Shown here in pieces: positions 1 to 6,649 of a stretch of 9,171 nt of DNA. Below the pieces are notes generated by a model, which saw nothing but the letters and a program-made list of their open reading frames with translations, was not told the origin of the DNA and made no database searches. This DNA is from Alphaproteobacteria bacterium (GTDB lineage Bacteria > Pseudomonadota > Alphaproteobacteria > Rhizobiales > Hyphomicrobiaceae): assembly GCA_022600335.1 (NCBI GenBank), contig JAHZKN010000202.1, forward strand, positions 1-9,171. The letters are read 5' to 3'. How positions within the stretch are numbered: position 1 is the first letter of the stretch; every line of letters begins with the position of its first letter. Made by a program: the position numbers and the translations under genes.

Positions 1-59
1 AGTAAATCAAAATCAATAAAACTGTCGTTAAGTGGTGTGATAAGTGTATCCGCTTGAGA
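1..59 (-). CDS. mipZ: MipZ (ParA-like division-site ATPase), internal fragment
   Basis: Read on the minus strand from base 59 leftwards, the sequence encodes S-Q-A-D-T-L-I-T-P-L-N-D-S-F-I-D-F-D-L plus a CT start of one more Leu codon, which runs off the left edge. TPLNDSFxDFDLL is a hallmark of MipZ, the alphaproteobacterial ParA/MinD-type ATPase that binds ParB near the poles and blocks FtsZ polymerisation, placing the division ring at mid-cell. The segment lies roughly in the middle of the protein, after the Walker B region. The residue before the Ser would be Cys where MipZ usually has His, and further upstream the match is lost because the DNA becomes serA on the other strand. The N-terminal half with the Walker A motif is therefore absent here. 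Identification rests on only 20 residues, but the motif is distinctive; another ParA-family member is the main alternative. Confidence 0.72.
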
Positions 60-72
60 ACATGCGATCTCT

Positions 73-1329
73 ATGATGCTTGCGTTGGCACGACAGATCC
101 CGGCAGCCGATCAATCAACACAAGCCGGTTTGTGGGAGAAATCTAAATTTGTTGGGGCCGAAATTTGCGGCAAGACGTTGGGCGTGATTGGCTGCGGAAA
201 CATCGGAGCGATTGTCGCAAGCCGGGCGCAGGGCCTGAAGATGAAAGTTATCGCCTTTGACCCGTTCTTGTCGAAAGAGCGCGCGATCGCGCTCGGCGTG
301 GCAAAGGTAGACCTCGAGACGCTACTTAAAAAGGCTGATATTGTCACGCTACACACACCGTTAAATGACAAGACGCGCAATATACTTTCACGTGATGCTC
401 TGCGTGCATGCAAAAAGGGCGTCCGCATTGTCAACTGTGCGCGTGGTGGTTTGGTGGATGAAGCCGCCCTTGCTGAAGAGATCAAAAGTGGTCATATCGC
501 AGGTGCCGCTCTTGATGTCTTTGCCGATGAGCCGGCAAAAAACAATCCTCTATTTGGTTTGCCTGGCGTTGTGTGTACGCCGCACCTAGGTGCCTCAACA
601 CGTGAGGCACAGGAGAATGTTGCCGTGCAGATCGCCGAACAAATGTCGGACTATCTGATGACTGGTGCCATATCAAATGCCGTCAATTTCCCGTCCGTCT
701 CTGCAGAAGATGCGCCGAAACTGAAGCCCTATATCGTTCTTGCGGAGCAGCTTGGTTCTTTTGCAGGCCAGCTTACAGACAGCAGTATCAGAAAAATCTG
801 CCTGATTTATTCTGGCGACGTGACAGAATTGAACACAGATCCAATGACCGCTGCCGCGTTGGCGGGCGTCCTGAGTGCATCGCTATCGGATGTCAATATG
901 GTGTCCGCGCCGACGCTGGCTAAGACGCGTGGCATTGAAATTGAGGAAGTTAAGCGCCCGACAGCGCATCACATCGAGCGTGAGATTAAGCTAACGGTTG
1001 TGACTGATGAGTGGGAGCGCTCGGTATCTGGAACCCTGGGGCTGTCAGGCGAACCACGTATGGTGTCTGTGCGAGATATTGCGATGGACTTTGCTGTAAC
1101 CGAACACATGTTGTTCGTGCGCAACTGCGACCAACCTGGTCTGATCGGAGCGCTTGGGACACTGTGCGGCGAAGCAGGGCTCAATATTGCAACGCTTAAT
1201 CTTGGTCGCGAGAAGCCTGGTGGAGATGCAATTTGCGTTGTGGCTTTGGACGCACCTGTACCTGACGTGGTGCTCGATAAAATCACCGCACTTAGTCAGG
1301 TTCTAAGGGCCCGGAGATTGTTGTTTTAA
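73..1329 (+). CDS. serA: D-3-phosphoglycerate dehydrogenase, 5'-truncated
   Basis: SerA oxidises 3-phosphoglycerate to 3-phosphohydroxypyruvate with NAD, the first step of serine synthesis in the cytosol. Numbered from the ATG at 73, the Rossmann motif GxGxxG is at residues 40-45 with the ribose-binding Asp at 63. The catalytic residues are Arg124 (NCARGG), Glu153 (ADEPA) and His171 (TPHLGAS). An intervening domain follows, and a C-terminal ACT domain occupies about residues 345-418 (CDQPGLIGALG, GGDAI). Homology actually starts at base 58 (E-H-A-I-S before the Met), just after an in-frame TGA at 55-57. Long-form SerA is about 525-530 residues, so some 100 N-terminal residues are missing; these form much of the substrate-binding domain. 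The ATG at 73 has no good ribosome binding site and is only the first in-frame start. The remaining frame shows no decay, so this is a recent break or an assembly/amplification join rather than an old pseudogene. Confidence 0.9.
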   Translation: MMLALARQIPAADQSTQAGLWEKSKFVGAEICGKTLGVIGCGNIGAIVASRAQGLKMKVIAFDPFLSKERAIALGVAKVDLETLLKKADIVTLHTPLNDKTRNILSRDALRACKKGVRIVNCARGGLVDEAALAEEIKSGHIAGAALDVFADEPAKNNPLFGLPGVVCTPHLGASTREAQENVAVQIAEQMSDYLMTGAISNAVNFPSVSAEDAPKLKPYIVLAEQLGSFAGQLTDSSIRKICLIYSGDVTELNTDPMTAAALAGVLSASLSDVNMVSAPTLAKTRGIEIEEVKRPTAHHIEREIKLTVVTDEWERSVSGTLGLSGEPRMVSVRDIAMDFAVTEHMLFVRNCDQPGLIGALGTLCGEAGLNIATLNLGREKPGGDAICVVALDAPVPDVVLDKITALSQVLRARRLLF

Positions 1330-1343
1330 GCATCTTTTTTGCC

Positions 1344-1371
1344 TTCTTTCATGGCACTGGTCTGCTATAAC
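1344..1371 (+). promoter_or_regulatory. Putative promoter of the DUF4139 gene
   Basis: TATAAC at 1366-1371 differs from the consensus -10 by one base and is preceded by TG at 1363-1364, giving an extended -10 (TGnTATAAC). The best -35 at 16-bp spacing is the poor TTCTTT at 1344-1349. Transcription would start near 1378, leaving a leader of about 87 nt before the ATG at 1465. This is an inference from motif match only. Confidence 0.35.
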
Positions 1372-1450
1372 CCAGCTAGGTTTCTGCTTGCCACACAGGC
1401 GTCCTGATCGCCGCGCTGAGAGCAGTTCTAAATTTTGCGAAATCAATTTG

Positions 1451-1457
1451 AAAGGGA
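1451..1457 (+). promoter_or_regulatory. Ribosome binding site deciding the start at 1465
   Basis: AAAGGGA lies 7 nt before the ATG at 1465. This favours that ATG over the in-frame TTG at 1435, which has no such site and would add ten charged or polar residues in front of an otherwise normal signal peptide. Confidence 0.7.
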
Positions 1458-1464
1458 ATTTCAT

Positions 1465-3162
1465 ATGCGTCTGTTATTTGCGGCTGCAATTACAGGACTG
1501 GTTGCACTCGGCGCGACTCCGGCCATGACCGCTGATGTCGCCTTGTCATCACGCATAACGGCCGCGACCGTATTCCCTTCTGGCGCAGAAATCTCGCGTA
1601 TTGGCTCCATTAATGTTCAGCAGGGTGAACACACACTGATTATCAAAGATTTGCCGGCAGAGACCATCACGGAGTCTGTGCGTGTGACGGCAACGGCGAC
1701 CGGTCGCTTGGCAATTGGTTCTGTCGACGCGCGCAAGGTTTTTATCACAAGCAGCGAAGCAGCAAGCGCTGATGTGCGCCGCAAAGAACTTGAAGATGCG
1801 CTGCACCGCCTGCGTGACAAAGAAAGTGATCTCAACGCAGCAATCCAGGCCGCGCAAACGCAAAACGATCTGATCGCAAATCTTGCGCAGTTGCCAACCC
1901 GACCTGCTCCTGCTGCGAGCCCAGGTGAGCACACCGATTGGCGCGAGATTCTAAGTGTGATTTCGTCAGCTAGTGCAGACGCCCAGCGAGCCAAGTCGGA
2001 TGCCGCGCAACAACTGCGTGATCTAAAACAGCAGATCTCGGATACGCAAAAAGAATTGTCTAAATTGGCGCCAGCCAAGCAGCGGCGAACACAAGTGAAA
2101 ATCTTTGTTGAGGCCGCCGTGCCGCTCGAGGGCGATGTGACCGTGCGCTATCAAGTCCGAAACGCATCATGGACACCGTTTTATGACGCCCGGTTGGTCT
2201 CTGGCGCTAAGGCGATCAAGCCCAAACTCGACCTCATTCGCCGCGCGTCAATAACACAACGAACGGGAGAACCTTGGAACCAGGTTGCCATCACGCTGTC
2301 GACGACGCGACCAAAGGCTGGTGCGGCGGCGCCCGAGTTGCAACCGATGACAGTTGATTATCGCCCGGAACCGCGCCCTGTTGCTATGGCACCCCCGGCT
2401 CCTGAAATGGATGCGCTAAGCGATATGGCAGAGGAATCTCGAACACGTAGCAGTCGGTCACGGGCTTCGAGGATGGCACGCAAGGAACGGAAGAAGATTG
2501 CGCCGGCCAAGCCGAAAGTTGCGCGTGTTGTCAACGCACCGTTCCAAGCGCTGTATCAGGTGCCTGGTCGACTAGATATTCCCGCAACAGGCGAAGTGAA
2601 GCGTGTGTTGATTGCGCAGGAAACAACGGAACCAAAATTGGTCGTGCGCACGGTGCCCAAGTCGGATGCGAAAGCGTATCTCTATGCCAAATTTATTGTG
2701 CCCGAAGGGTCGCCTGTTTTGCAAGGCAAGGTATCGTTGTTCCGCGATGGCACGTTTGTTGGCACGGGCACGCTACCTGTTCTGGCATCTGGAGAAGACC
2801 ATGATCTCGGTTTTGGGATCGATGATTCCGTGCGTGTCCGATATAACATTGAACAAGAAAAACGTGGTGAAACAGGATTGATCTCCACCTCGCGCACTGA
2901 CAACCGCAGCTATAAAATCAGCGTTAAGAACCTGCACGAGCGGGCCATTGATATCGTGGTTGAAGATCAGGTGCCGGCCTCGAAGAATCAAGAAATCAAG
3001 GTCGTTACAACCGGAAACTTCAAACCAACGCGGTCTGACGTAGACGATCGTCGCGGTGTCGTGGCTTGGGATTTCCCTCTCAAGCCCGGTGAGGAACGTG
3101 TGTTCTCATTTGGGTATCGCGTCACGTGGCCATCCGAGCGCTCTATTGTTTATGGACGATAG
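1465..3162 (+). CDS. Exported DUF4140/DUF4139 protein, mucoidy inhibitor MuiA family
   Basis: The protein has 565 residues from the ATG at 1465, chosen for its ribosome binding site and because it starts a clean signal peptide (MRLLFAAAITGLVALGA, cleavage likely near residues 20-23). Mature protein is therefore expected in the periplasm. A DUF4140 domain spans about residues 28-125. It runs into coiled coil at about 103-135 and 173-210, the pattern usual for this family. DUF4139 follows, with the typical N-A-S-W-T-P-F-Y-D-A-R-L at 233-244 and T-Q-R-T-G-E-P-W near 264-271. A low-complexity Pro/Ser/Arg/Lys linker at about 300-352 interrupts it, and it ends in the family-typical FGYRVTWPSER. Biochemical function is unknown; the family name comes from suppression of mucoidy in a few bacteria, and transfer of that role here is not justified. 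The gene sits 135 bp after serA and 145 bp before purA on the same strand, probably with its own promoter. Confidence 0.88.
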   Translation: MRLLFAAAITGLVALGATPAMTADVALSSRITAATVFPSGAEISRIGSINVQQGEHTLIIKDLPAETITESVRVTATATGRLAIGSVDARKVFITSSEAASADVRRKELEDALHRLRDKESDLNAAIQAAQTQNDLIANLAQLPTRPAPAASPGEHTDWREILSVISSASADAQRAKSDAAQQLRDLKQQISDTQKELSKLAPAKQRRTQVKIFVEAAVPLEGDVTVRYQVRNASWTPFYDARLVSGAKAIKPKLDLIRRASITQRTGEPWNQVAITLSTTRPKAGAAAPELQPMTVDYRPEPRPVAMAPPAPEMDALSDMAEESRTRSSRSRASRMARKERKKIAPAKPKVARVVNAPFQALYQVPGRLDIPATGEVKRVLIAQETTEPKLVVRTVPKSDAKAYLYAKFIVPEGSPVLQGKVSLFRDGTFVGTGTLPVLASGEDHDLGFGIDDSVRVRYNIEQEKRGETGLISTSRTDNRSYKISVKNLHERAIDIVVEDQVPASKNQEIKVVTTGNFKPTRSDVDDRRGVVAWDFPLKPGEERVFSFGYRVTWPSERSIVYGR

Positions 3163-3239
3163 GCACGTCTGCATGTCGTCCGCTCCAGATTAGCTGTGTC
3201 GGGGGCTCGAAACACCCTAGCGCCTCGCCTAGAGAGCGA

Positions 3240-3245
3240 TATAAT
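3240..3245 (+). promoter_or_regulatory. Putative purA promoter, -10 box
   Basis: A perfect TATAAT sits in the 145-bp gap before purA. At 17-bp spacing the -35 position reads CTAGCG (3217-3222 region), which is poor, so an activator or non-sigma70 recognition cannot be excluded. Transcription would start near 3252 and give a leader of about 56 nt that contains the hairpin at 3263-3286. Confidence 0.45.
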
Positions 3246-3262
3246 GGCTTAAAACGTGTCTC

Positions 3263-3286
3263 AGGCCCTGGCGTTAGCCGGGGCCT
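3263..3286 (+). promoter_or_regulatory. GC-rich hairpin in the purA leader
   Basis: Ten base pairs (3263-3272 with 3277-3286, one G-T wobble) close a GTTA tetraloop. The arms are AGGCCCTGGC and GCCGGGGCCT. No T-run follows (CATCATG comes next), so a normal intrinsic terminator for the upstream gene is unlikely. The stem ends 10 nt before the GAAAGGA ribosome binding site, so it could stabilise the 5' end of the purA mRNA or affect its translation. The structure is seen; the role is inferred. Confidence 0.55.
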
Positions 3287-3295
3287 CATCATGTT

Positions 3296-3302
3296 GAAAG
3301 GA
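3296..3302 (+). promoter_or_regulatory. Ribosome binding site of purA
   Basis: GAAAGGA lies 5 nt before the ATG at 3308. It supports that start, which also gives the exact N-terminus expected for PurA. An out-of-frame ATG at 3291 lies just upstream of it. Confidence 0.75.
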
Positions 3303-3307
3303 CTGAA

Positions 3308-4600
3308 ATGGCCAACGTTGTTGTGGTCGGCGCCCAGTGGGGTGACGAGGGAAAAGGCAAGATTGTGGATTGGTTATCCGAGCGCGCCGATGTTGTCGTG
3401 CGCTTCCAAGGTGGCCACAATGCCGGCCACACGCTGGTTATTGGTGGCGTGACCTACAAGCTGTCTTTGTTGCCGTCAGGCGTCGTACGGCAAGGCAAAA
3501 TTGGTGTCATCGGAAATGGTGTGGTCATCGACCCATGGGCGCTACTCAGCGAAATCGAGAAGCTTGGAGCACAGGGCGTGCACATTACGCGCGACAACCT
3601 ACGTGTAGCGGAGAATGCGACATTGATTCTGCCGCTGCATCGCGAGCTCGACGTGATGCGCGAAGCAGCTGCCGGCAAGGGAAAGATTGGCACAACGGGA
3701 CGTGGCATTGGCCCCGCTTACGAAGACAAAGTGGGCCGTCGCGCCATTCGCGTGCAAGACCTCAAGAATATTGCAACGCTTGAACCGAAAGTGGATCGCA
3801 TTCTCGTGCATCACAATGCGCTGCGCAAAGGCTTAGGCGAGCCGTTGCTCTTGCAAGAGGCTGTGCTTGCAGAATTGAAAGACGTAGCACCGAAGATCTT
3901 GCCCTTTATCGATACCACTTGGAGTTATCTTGACGAAGCGCGCCGGGACGGCAAGCACATTCTGTTTGAAGGCGCTCAGGGTGCGCTATTAGATATTGAC
4001 CATGGCACGTACCCGTTTGTGACCTCATCCAACACGGTGGCTGCACAAGCAGCCACAGGCTCAGGCGTTGGCCCGCGCTCTGTTGGCTACGTTCTCGGCA
4101 TCGCAAAAGCCTACACAACGCGTGTTGGTGCGGGACCGTTCCCGACCGAACTTGACGATGAAACGGGCACACGACTGGGTGAGCGTGGCCATGAGTTCGG
4201 CACGGTCACCGGGCGCAAGCGGCGCTGTGGCTGGTTCGATGCAGTGCTTGTGCGCCAGGTGTGCAAGGTGTCGGGCATCGACGGCATCGCGTTGACCAAG
4301 TTGGATGTCTTGGATGGGTTTGAAGAGATCAAAGTTTGTGTTGGCTACCGCATTGATGGGGAGGTGTTGGATCGCCTTCCTGCGGGTCAAAATGCACAAT
4401 CAAGAATTGAACCGGTGTGGGAGAGCTTAGAGGGCTGGTCGCAATCAACGTGCGGTGCGCGTAGCTGGGCGGATTTGCCAGCCCAAGCTGTTAAATATGT
4501 GCGCCATATTGAAGAGCTGATTGGGTGTCCGGTGACCTTGTTGTCAACGTCTCCGGAGCGTGACGATACGATTCTTATGCGTGATCCGTTTTCGGATTAG
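3308..4600 (+). CDS. purA: Adenylosuccinate synthetase
   Basis: PurA joins IMP and aspartate using GTP to form adenylosuccinate, the first committed step from IMP to AMP, in the cytosol. The 430 residues match the usual bacterial length. The N-terminal [11 protein letters not shown] loop (8-18) carries catalytic Asp13, and G-G-H-N-A-G-H (35-41) carries catalytic His41, both at the same numbers as in the E. coli enzyme. The IMP-binding segment [15 protein letters not shown], the VTSSNTVA region, [23 protein letters not shown] and the guanine-recognition TKLDVLDG are all present. The protein looks complete and functional. It is preceded by a good ribosome binding site, a leader hairpin and a TATAAT box, and converges with the minus-strand gene ending at 4683. 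SerA/PurA proximity is common in Alphaproteobacteria, where hisZ often lies between them; here a DUF4139 gene occupies that place. Confidence 0.98.
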   Translation: MANVVVVGAQWGDEGKGKIVDWLSERADVVVRFQGGHNAGHTLVIGGVTYKLSLLPSGVVRQGKIGVIGNGVVIDPWALLSEIEKLGAQGVHITRDNLRVAENATLILPLHRELDVMREAAAGKGKIGTTGRGIGPAYEDKVGRRAIRVQDLKNIATLEPKVDRILVHHNALRKGLGEPLLLQEAVLAELKDVAPKILPFIDTTWSYLDEARRDGKHILFEGAQGALLDIDHGTYPFVTSSNTVAAQAATGSGVGPRSVGYVLGIAKAYTTRVGAGPFPTELDDETGTRLGERGHEFGTVTGRKRRCGWFDAVLVRQVCKVSGIDGIALTKLDVLDGFEEIKVCVGYRIDGEVLDRLPAGQNAQSRIEPVWESLEGWSQSTCGARSWADLPAQAVKYVRHIEELIGCPVTLLSTSPERDDTILMRDPFSD

Positions 4601-4605
4601 GGAAT

Positions 4606-4618
4606 GATCTACCAGATC
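4606..4618. repeat. Short inverted repeat after purA
   Basis: GATCT-ACC-AGATC forms a 5-bp stem with a 3-nt loop starting 5 nt after the purA stop. It may add to 3'-end structure but is short enough to be chance. Confidence 0.35.
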
Positions 4619-4638
4619 GTGTGACTGTTTGCTGTATG

Positions 4639-4672
4639 AGCTCTGCTCGATGCTATCGAGCCCCACAGAGCT
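4639..4672. terminator. Probable shared terminator between convergent genes
   Basis: A stacked hairpin is made of an outer 7-bp stem (AGCTCTG at 4639-4645 with CAGAGCT at 4666-4672) and an inner 6-bp stem (CTCGAT at 4646-4651 with ATCGAG at 4655-4660) around a GCT loop. A CCCCA bulge (4661-4665) lies on the 3' side. It sits in the 82-bp gap between the purA stop and the stop of the minus-strand gene, the usual place for a bidirectional terminator. There is no T-run on either side, so termination efficiency is uncertain. Confidence 0.55.
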
Positions 4673-4682
4673 TGCTCGGGTA

Positions 4683-5864
4683 TTAGAGAACGGAGCCCAG
4701 CAACTGTTTGCAAACATCGGGAAACATTGAGAGCCCGGACAGCTGGCACATATCGGCTTGAACGAGGCCGGCAAAATCTACACTAAAATCGACCAGGCCT
4801 ACCGTCGAAGATGCCGAGAAGATGGCTGCTGTGGCTACCAAAGAGGCCGCAATGGCGCGCAGGTTGCCATAGTCTCTCGTCGAATGGTGTGTGGCTTGAG
4901 CGAGGGCTTGCGTCTGTAACGCGGCTAATTCTTCTGCCGTTGGGTAGAATGGCTTTGCATTTGCATCGAGGTGACCGTACTCAAAAGCGGGGCGCTCTAT
5001 ATGCATGACGCGCGGCAACTCAATCAGGTCGAGCGCATTGATATCGATTTTTTCATCGCCGCCATCATCGTCAAGAACGGAAATGAGCGCATCTTCAGCG
5101 GGATCGTCGGTGCACGCCTGTGGTGTTTCGCCTGCATCGGCGTCACCTGCTTTGCGAGCTTCTAGAATTTCGCGGGCATAGGCGGTTAATTGACCGTCAG
5201 CAAGTATTGCGGCCTGCTCGATCCAGCTGTCCTTATGGATGCGATGTGCCGGATGGACATGAACGACAAGTTCCTGGATTTTTCCAGCGTTCAGTTCTGC
5301 AATGTCGTCGAACCGGCTCAGGTCTTGGGCGGCTAGTTGCAGTGCCAGGGCACAATCAATACCGCGGATCAGCGTCAGATCATCTTGTGACGTCAACGCC
5401 TCTTTGCTTGGCCGGCAAATTAAAGACCGCACTGCAGTTGGCAAGGAGCCAGTAATCGGAGTAGGCGCGTCTTTGCATGCTTCGAGATCAGTGTTTTCAA
5501 TAACAGGTTCATCATCAATGACAGATGTTGCGTCGTAGACAACATCATCGTCATCGATATCTTCGTCGATGTCGAATGCAGGGCAGGTGGCGATGTCGAG
5601 GTCTGTCTCAAGCTGAGGCTCGGCCTTTGAATCTGGCGCTGTGCTGCGTTCAGAATGATCGTGTCCGATGTCGTCTACATCCGGATTTTGGGCCGAATGA
5701 GGTATGGGTGCGCAATCTGGCTGCTGGCCAGCGAGATGCTGGGCCAGAACTGAGTCGACGAACTTTTCCAGTTTAGAGATTTGCGCTTTGAGGGCTGCAA
5801 TCTGCTGTGCCGCTTCACAAAGCTCATTGAAATACGGGTTCGATTCCGTATCCGAAACTAACAT
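4683..5864 (-). CDS. Uncharacterised coiled-coil, helix-hairpin-helix protein with C-terminal hydrophobic segment
   Basis: The protein has 393 residues from the ATG at 5864, chosen because GGAAAGG lies 9 nt upstream; an in-frame TTG at 5918 would add 18 residues but lacks such a site. Order of parts: an amphipathic coiled coil at about 12-42 (AAQQIAALKAQISKLEKFV); a disordered, strongly acidic linker to about 150, densest near 86-127 (DIDEDIDDDD); a helix-hairpin-helix-like module at about 161-222 (DDLTLIRGID, then SRFDDIAEL, then KDSWIEQAAILA); a second acidic stretch; and a hydrophobic helix at about 335-360 (RAIAASLVATAAIFSAS) that could be a membrane anchor, followed by ~33 residues. The HhH module resembles the COG3743-type domain found alone or at the C-terminus of some alphaproteobacterial proteins, but the usual GIG hairpin is GID here. 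Function is unknown. It converges with purA and lies downstream of the GNAT gene on the same strand. Confidence 0.75.
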   Translation of the reverse strand: MLVSDTESNPYFNELCEAAQQIAALKAQISKLEKFVDSVLAQHLAGQQPDCAPIPHSAQNPDVDDIGHDHSERSTAPDSKAEPQLETDLDIATCPAFDIDEDIDDDDVVYDATSVIDDEPVIENTDLEACKDAPTPITGSLPTAVRSLICRPSKEALTSQDDLTLIRGIDCALALQLAAQDLSRFDDIAELNAGKIQELVVHVHPAHRIHKDSWIEQAAILADGQLTAYAREILEARKAGDADAGETPQACTDDPAEDALISVLDDDGGDEKIDINALDLIELPRVMHIERPAFEYGHLDANAKPFYPTAEELAALQTQALAQATHHSTRDYGNLRAIAASLVATAAIFSASSTVGLVDFSVDFAGLVQADMCQLSGLSMFPDVCKQLLGSVL

Positions 5865-5873
5865 GGGACTCAA

Positions 5874-5880
5874 CCTTTCC
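5874..5880 (-). promoter_or_regulatory. Ribosome binding site deciding the start at 5864
   Basis: On the minus strand GGAAAGG precedes the ATG at 5864 by 9 nt. Neither the TTG at 5918 nor the ATG at 5897 has a correctly spaced site. Confidence 0.6.
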
Positions 5881-5971
5881 ACCTCATACACCACCATTCC
5901 CACCAGAACGATGCTCAAGCAGATTGAACGGAAAGTCTCAACATGTGCTTAACGTGCGCGTAAATTTGAGA

Positions 5972-6000
5972 ATTTTGTTTCAGCATGGAGCGTAAGCCAA
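5972..6000 (-). promoter_or_regulatory. Weak candidate promoter of the HhH gene
   Basis: On the minus strand TTGGCT (6000-5995) and CAAAAT (5977-5972) are separated by 17 bp. Both match consensus only partly. A start near 5965 would give a leader of about 100 nt. The 172-bp gap 5865-6036 holds nothing else recognisable apart from the inverted repeat listed next. Confidence 0.22.
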
Positions 6001-6027
6001 TAATCGCTTTATGCTACAGAGGCTTAC
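5992..6027. repeat. Inverted repeat between the GNAT and HhH genes
   Basis: GTAAGCC (5992-5998) and GGCTTAC (6021-6027) are perfect 7-bp inverted arms separated by 22 bp. The repeat lies just after the GNAT stop on the minus strand and overlaps the candidate -35 of the HhH gene. It could be a weak 3' hairpin or an operator; chance is also possible. Confidence 0.35.
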
Positions 6028-6036
6028 CCGACGCGT

Positions 6037-6543
6037 TTAGGCGCTTATGGGGCCGGAAAATTCGGCCAAAGAACCCTCAGATAGTGCGATTGCGAGGACC
6101 CGGTGCGGATCAACCGGTCCCGGCATCGAAATTTTTTCAGCGTCGACAACTTCAAATCCAAAGCGTTTGTAATACGAGTGATCTCCGACCAGGAGCACGA
6201 GTTTAACATTTTGTTTACGCGCTGTGTCGAGTGCATCATTGACCATTTTTTCTCCAAGCCCTTGACCTGAAAAATCTGGGTCGACCACCAGTGGGCCCAA
6301 CAACACGGCGCCAGATTTGCCGCCAATGGTGATTGGATTCATGGACACGGCTGCCGCTATGTCGGTGCCGGCCCATCCCACCCGTGACAATGGATAAGGA
6401 GAGGATGCGCGCAATGCAGCCCGTTCGCGGACCCGGTAGGCCGTTCTGGCAAAACGGCCTGGGCCTAGGACTTTGCCATGCAAGTCTGTGATGCGTGCAA
6501 GATCCGAAGCAGTCATGGGCCGGATGTCGAGGGACGTGGTCAT
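6037..6543 (-). CDS. GNAT family N-acetyltransferase, YhbS-like
   Basis: The protein has 168 residues, the usual length for a single GNAT domain, which transfers acetyl from acetyl-CoA to an amine of a substrate that cannot be told from sequence. The N-terminus IRPMTASDLARITDLH is typical of the fold's first strand and helix. The acetyl-CoA-binding motif A is LLGPLVVDPDFSGQGLGEKM at about 81-100, with Q-G-L-G-E-K at 94-99 forming the pyrophosphate loop. LVLLVGDHSYYKRFGF at about 115-130 is the YhbS-type (COG3153) motif B. The start at 6543 has only a weak GGAT upstream. The gene follows the Nudix gene by 106 bp on the same strand and may share its transcript. The gap 6544-6649 contains a small CCCAA/TTGGG hairpin (6610-6623) and nothing else I recognise. 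Confidence 0.88.
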   Translation of the reverse strand: MTTSLDIRPMTASDLARITDLHGKVLGPGRFARTAYRVRERAALRASSPYPLSRVGWAGTDIAAAVSMNPITIGGKSGAVLLGPLVVDPDFSGQGLGEKMVNDALDTARKQNVKLVLLVGDHSYYKRFGFEVVDAEKISMPGPVDPHRVLAIALSEGSLAEFSGPISA

Positions 6544-6649
6544 CTACGAAAGATCCAATCTGTCATACTTCGGGTGGCGGGCTGTCGGCCGCGTCCGATA
6601 AGTGTTACGCCCAATTTTTTGGGGTTTCACGTAAAGTGGTGGCACAGGC

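Noticed and set aside
1291..1340. Terminator after serA
   Set aside because: A T-run (1335-1340) follows the stop, but the nearest inverted repeat (CTTAG/CTAAG at 1291-1307) is inside the coding region and too far away to form a terminator with it.
1435..1464. In-frame TTG start adding ten residues to the DUF4139 protein
   Set aside because: No ribosome binding site, and the ATG at 1465 has AAAGGGA at proper spacing and begins a clean signal peptide.
1617..2078. 153-codon open frame antisense to the DUF4139 gene
   Set aside because: It lies inside a well-supported gene, is Cys/Ser/Arg-rich like a codon-shadow translation, and shows no recognisable domain.
3190..3230. Possible tRNA or structured RNA in the G-rich stretch before purA
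   Set aside because: Only 3-4 bp stems can be drawn and no cloverleaf or known motif is present.
3126..3452. Open frame overlapping the end of the DUF4139 gene and the start of purA
   Set aside because: It runs out of frame through the conserved purA N-terminus and has no recognisable domain; only its internal ATG at 3291 is mentioned as a possible influence on initiation.
5865..5918. In-frame TTG start adding 18 residues to the HhH protein
   Set aside because: The ATG at 5864 has GGAAAGG 9 nt upstream; the earlier TTG and the ATG at 5897 lack spaced sites.
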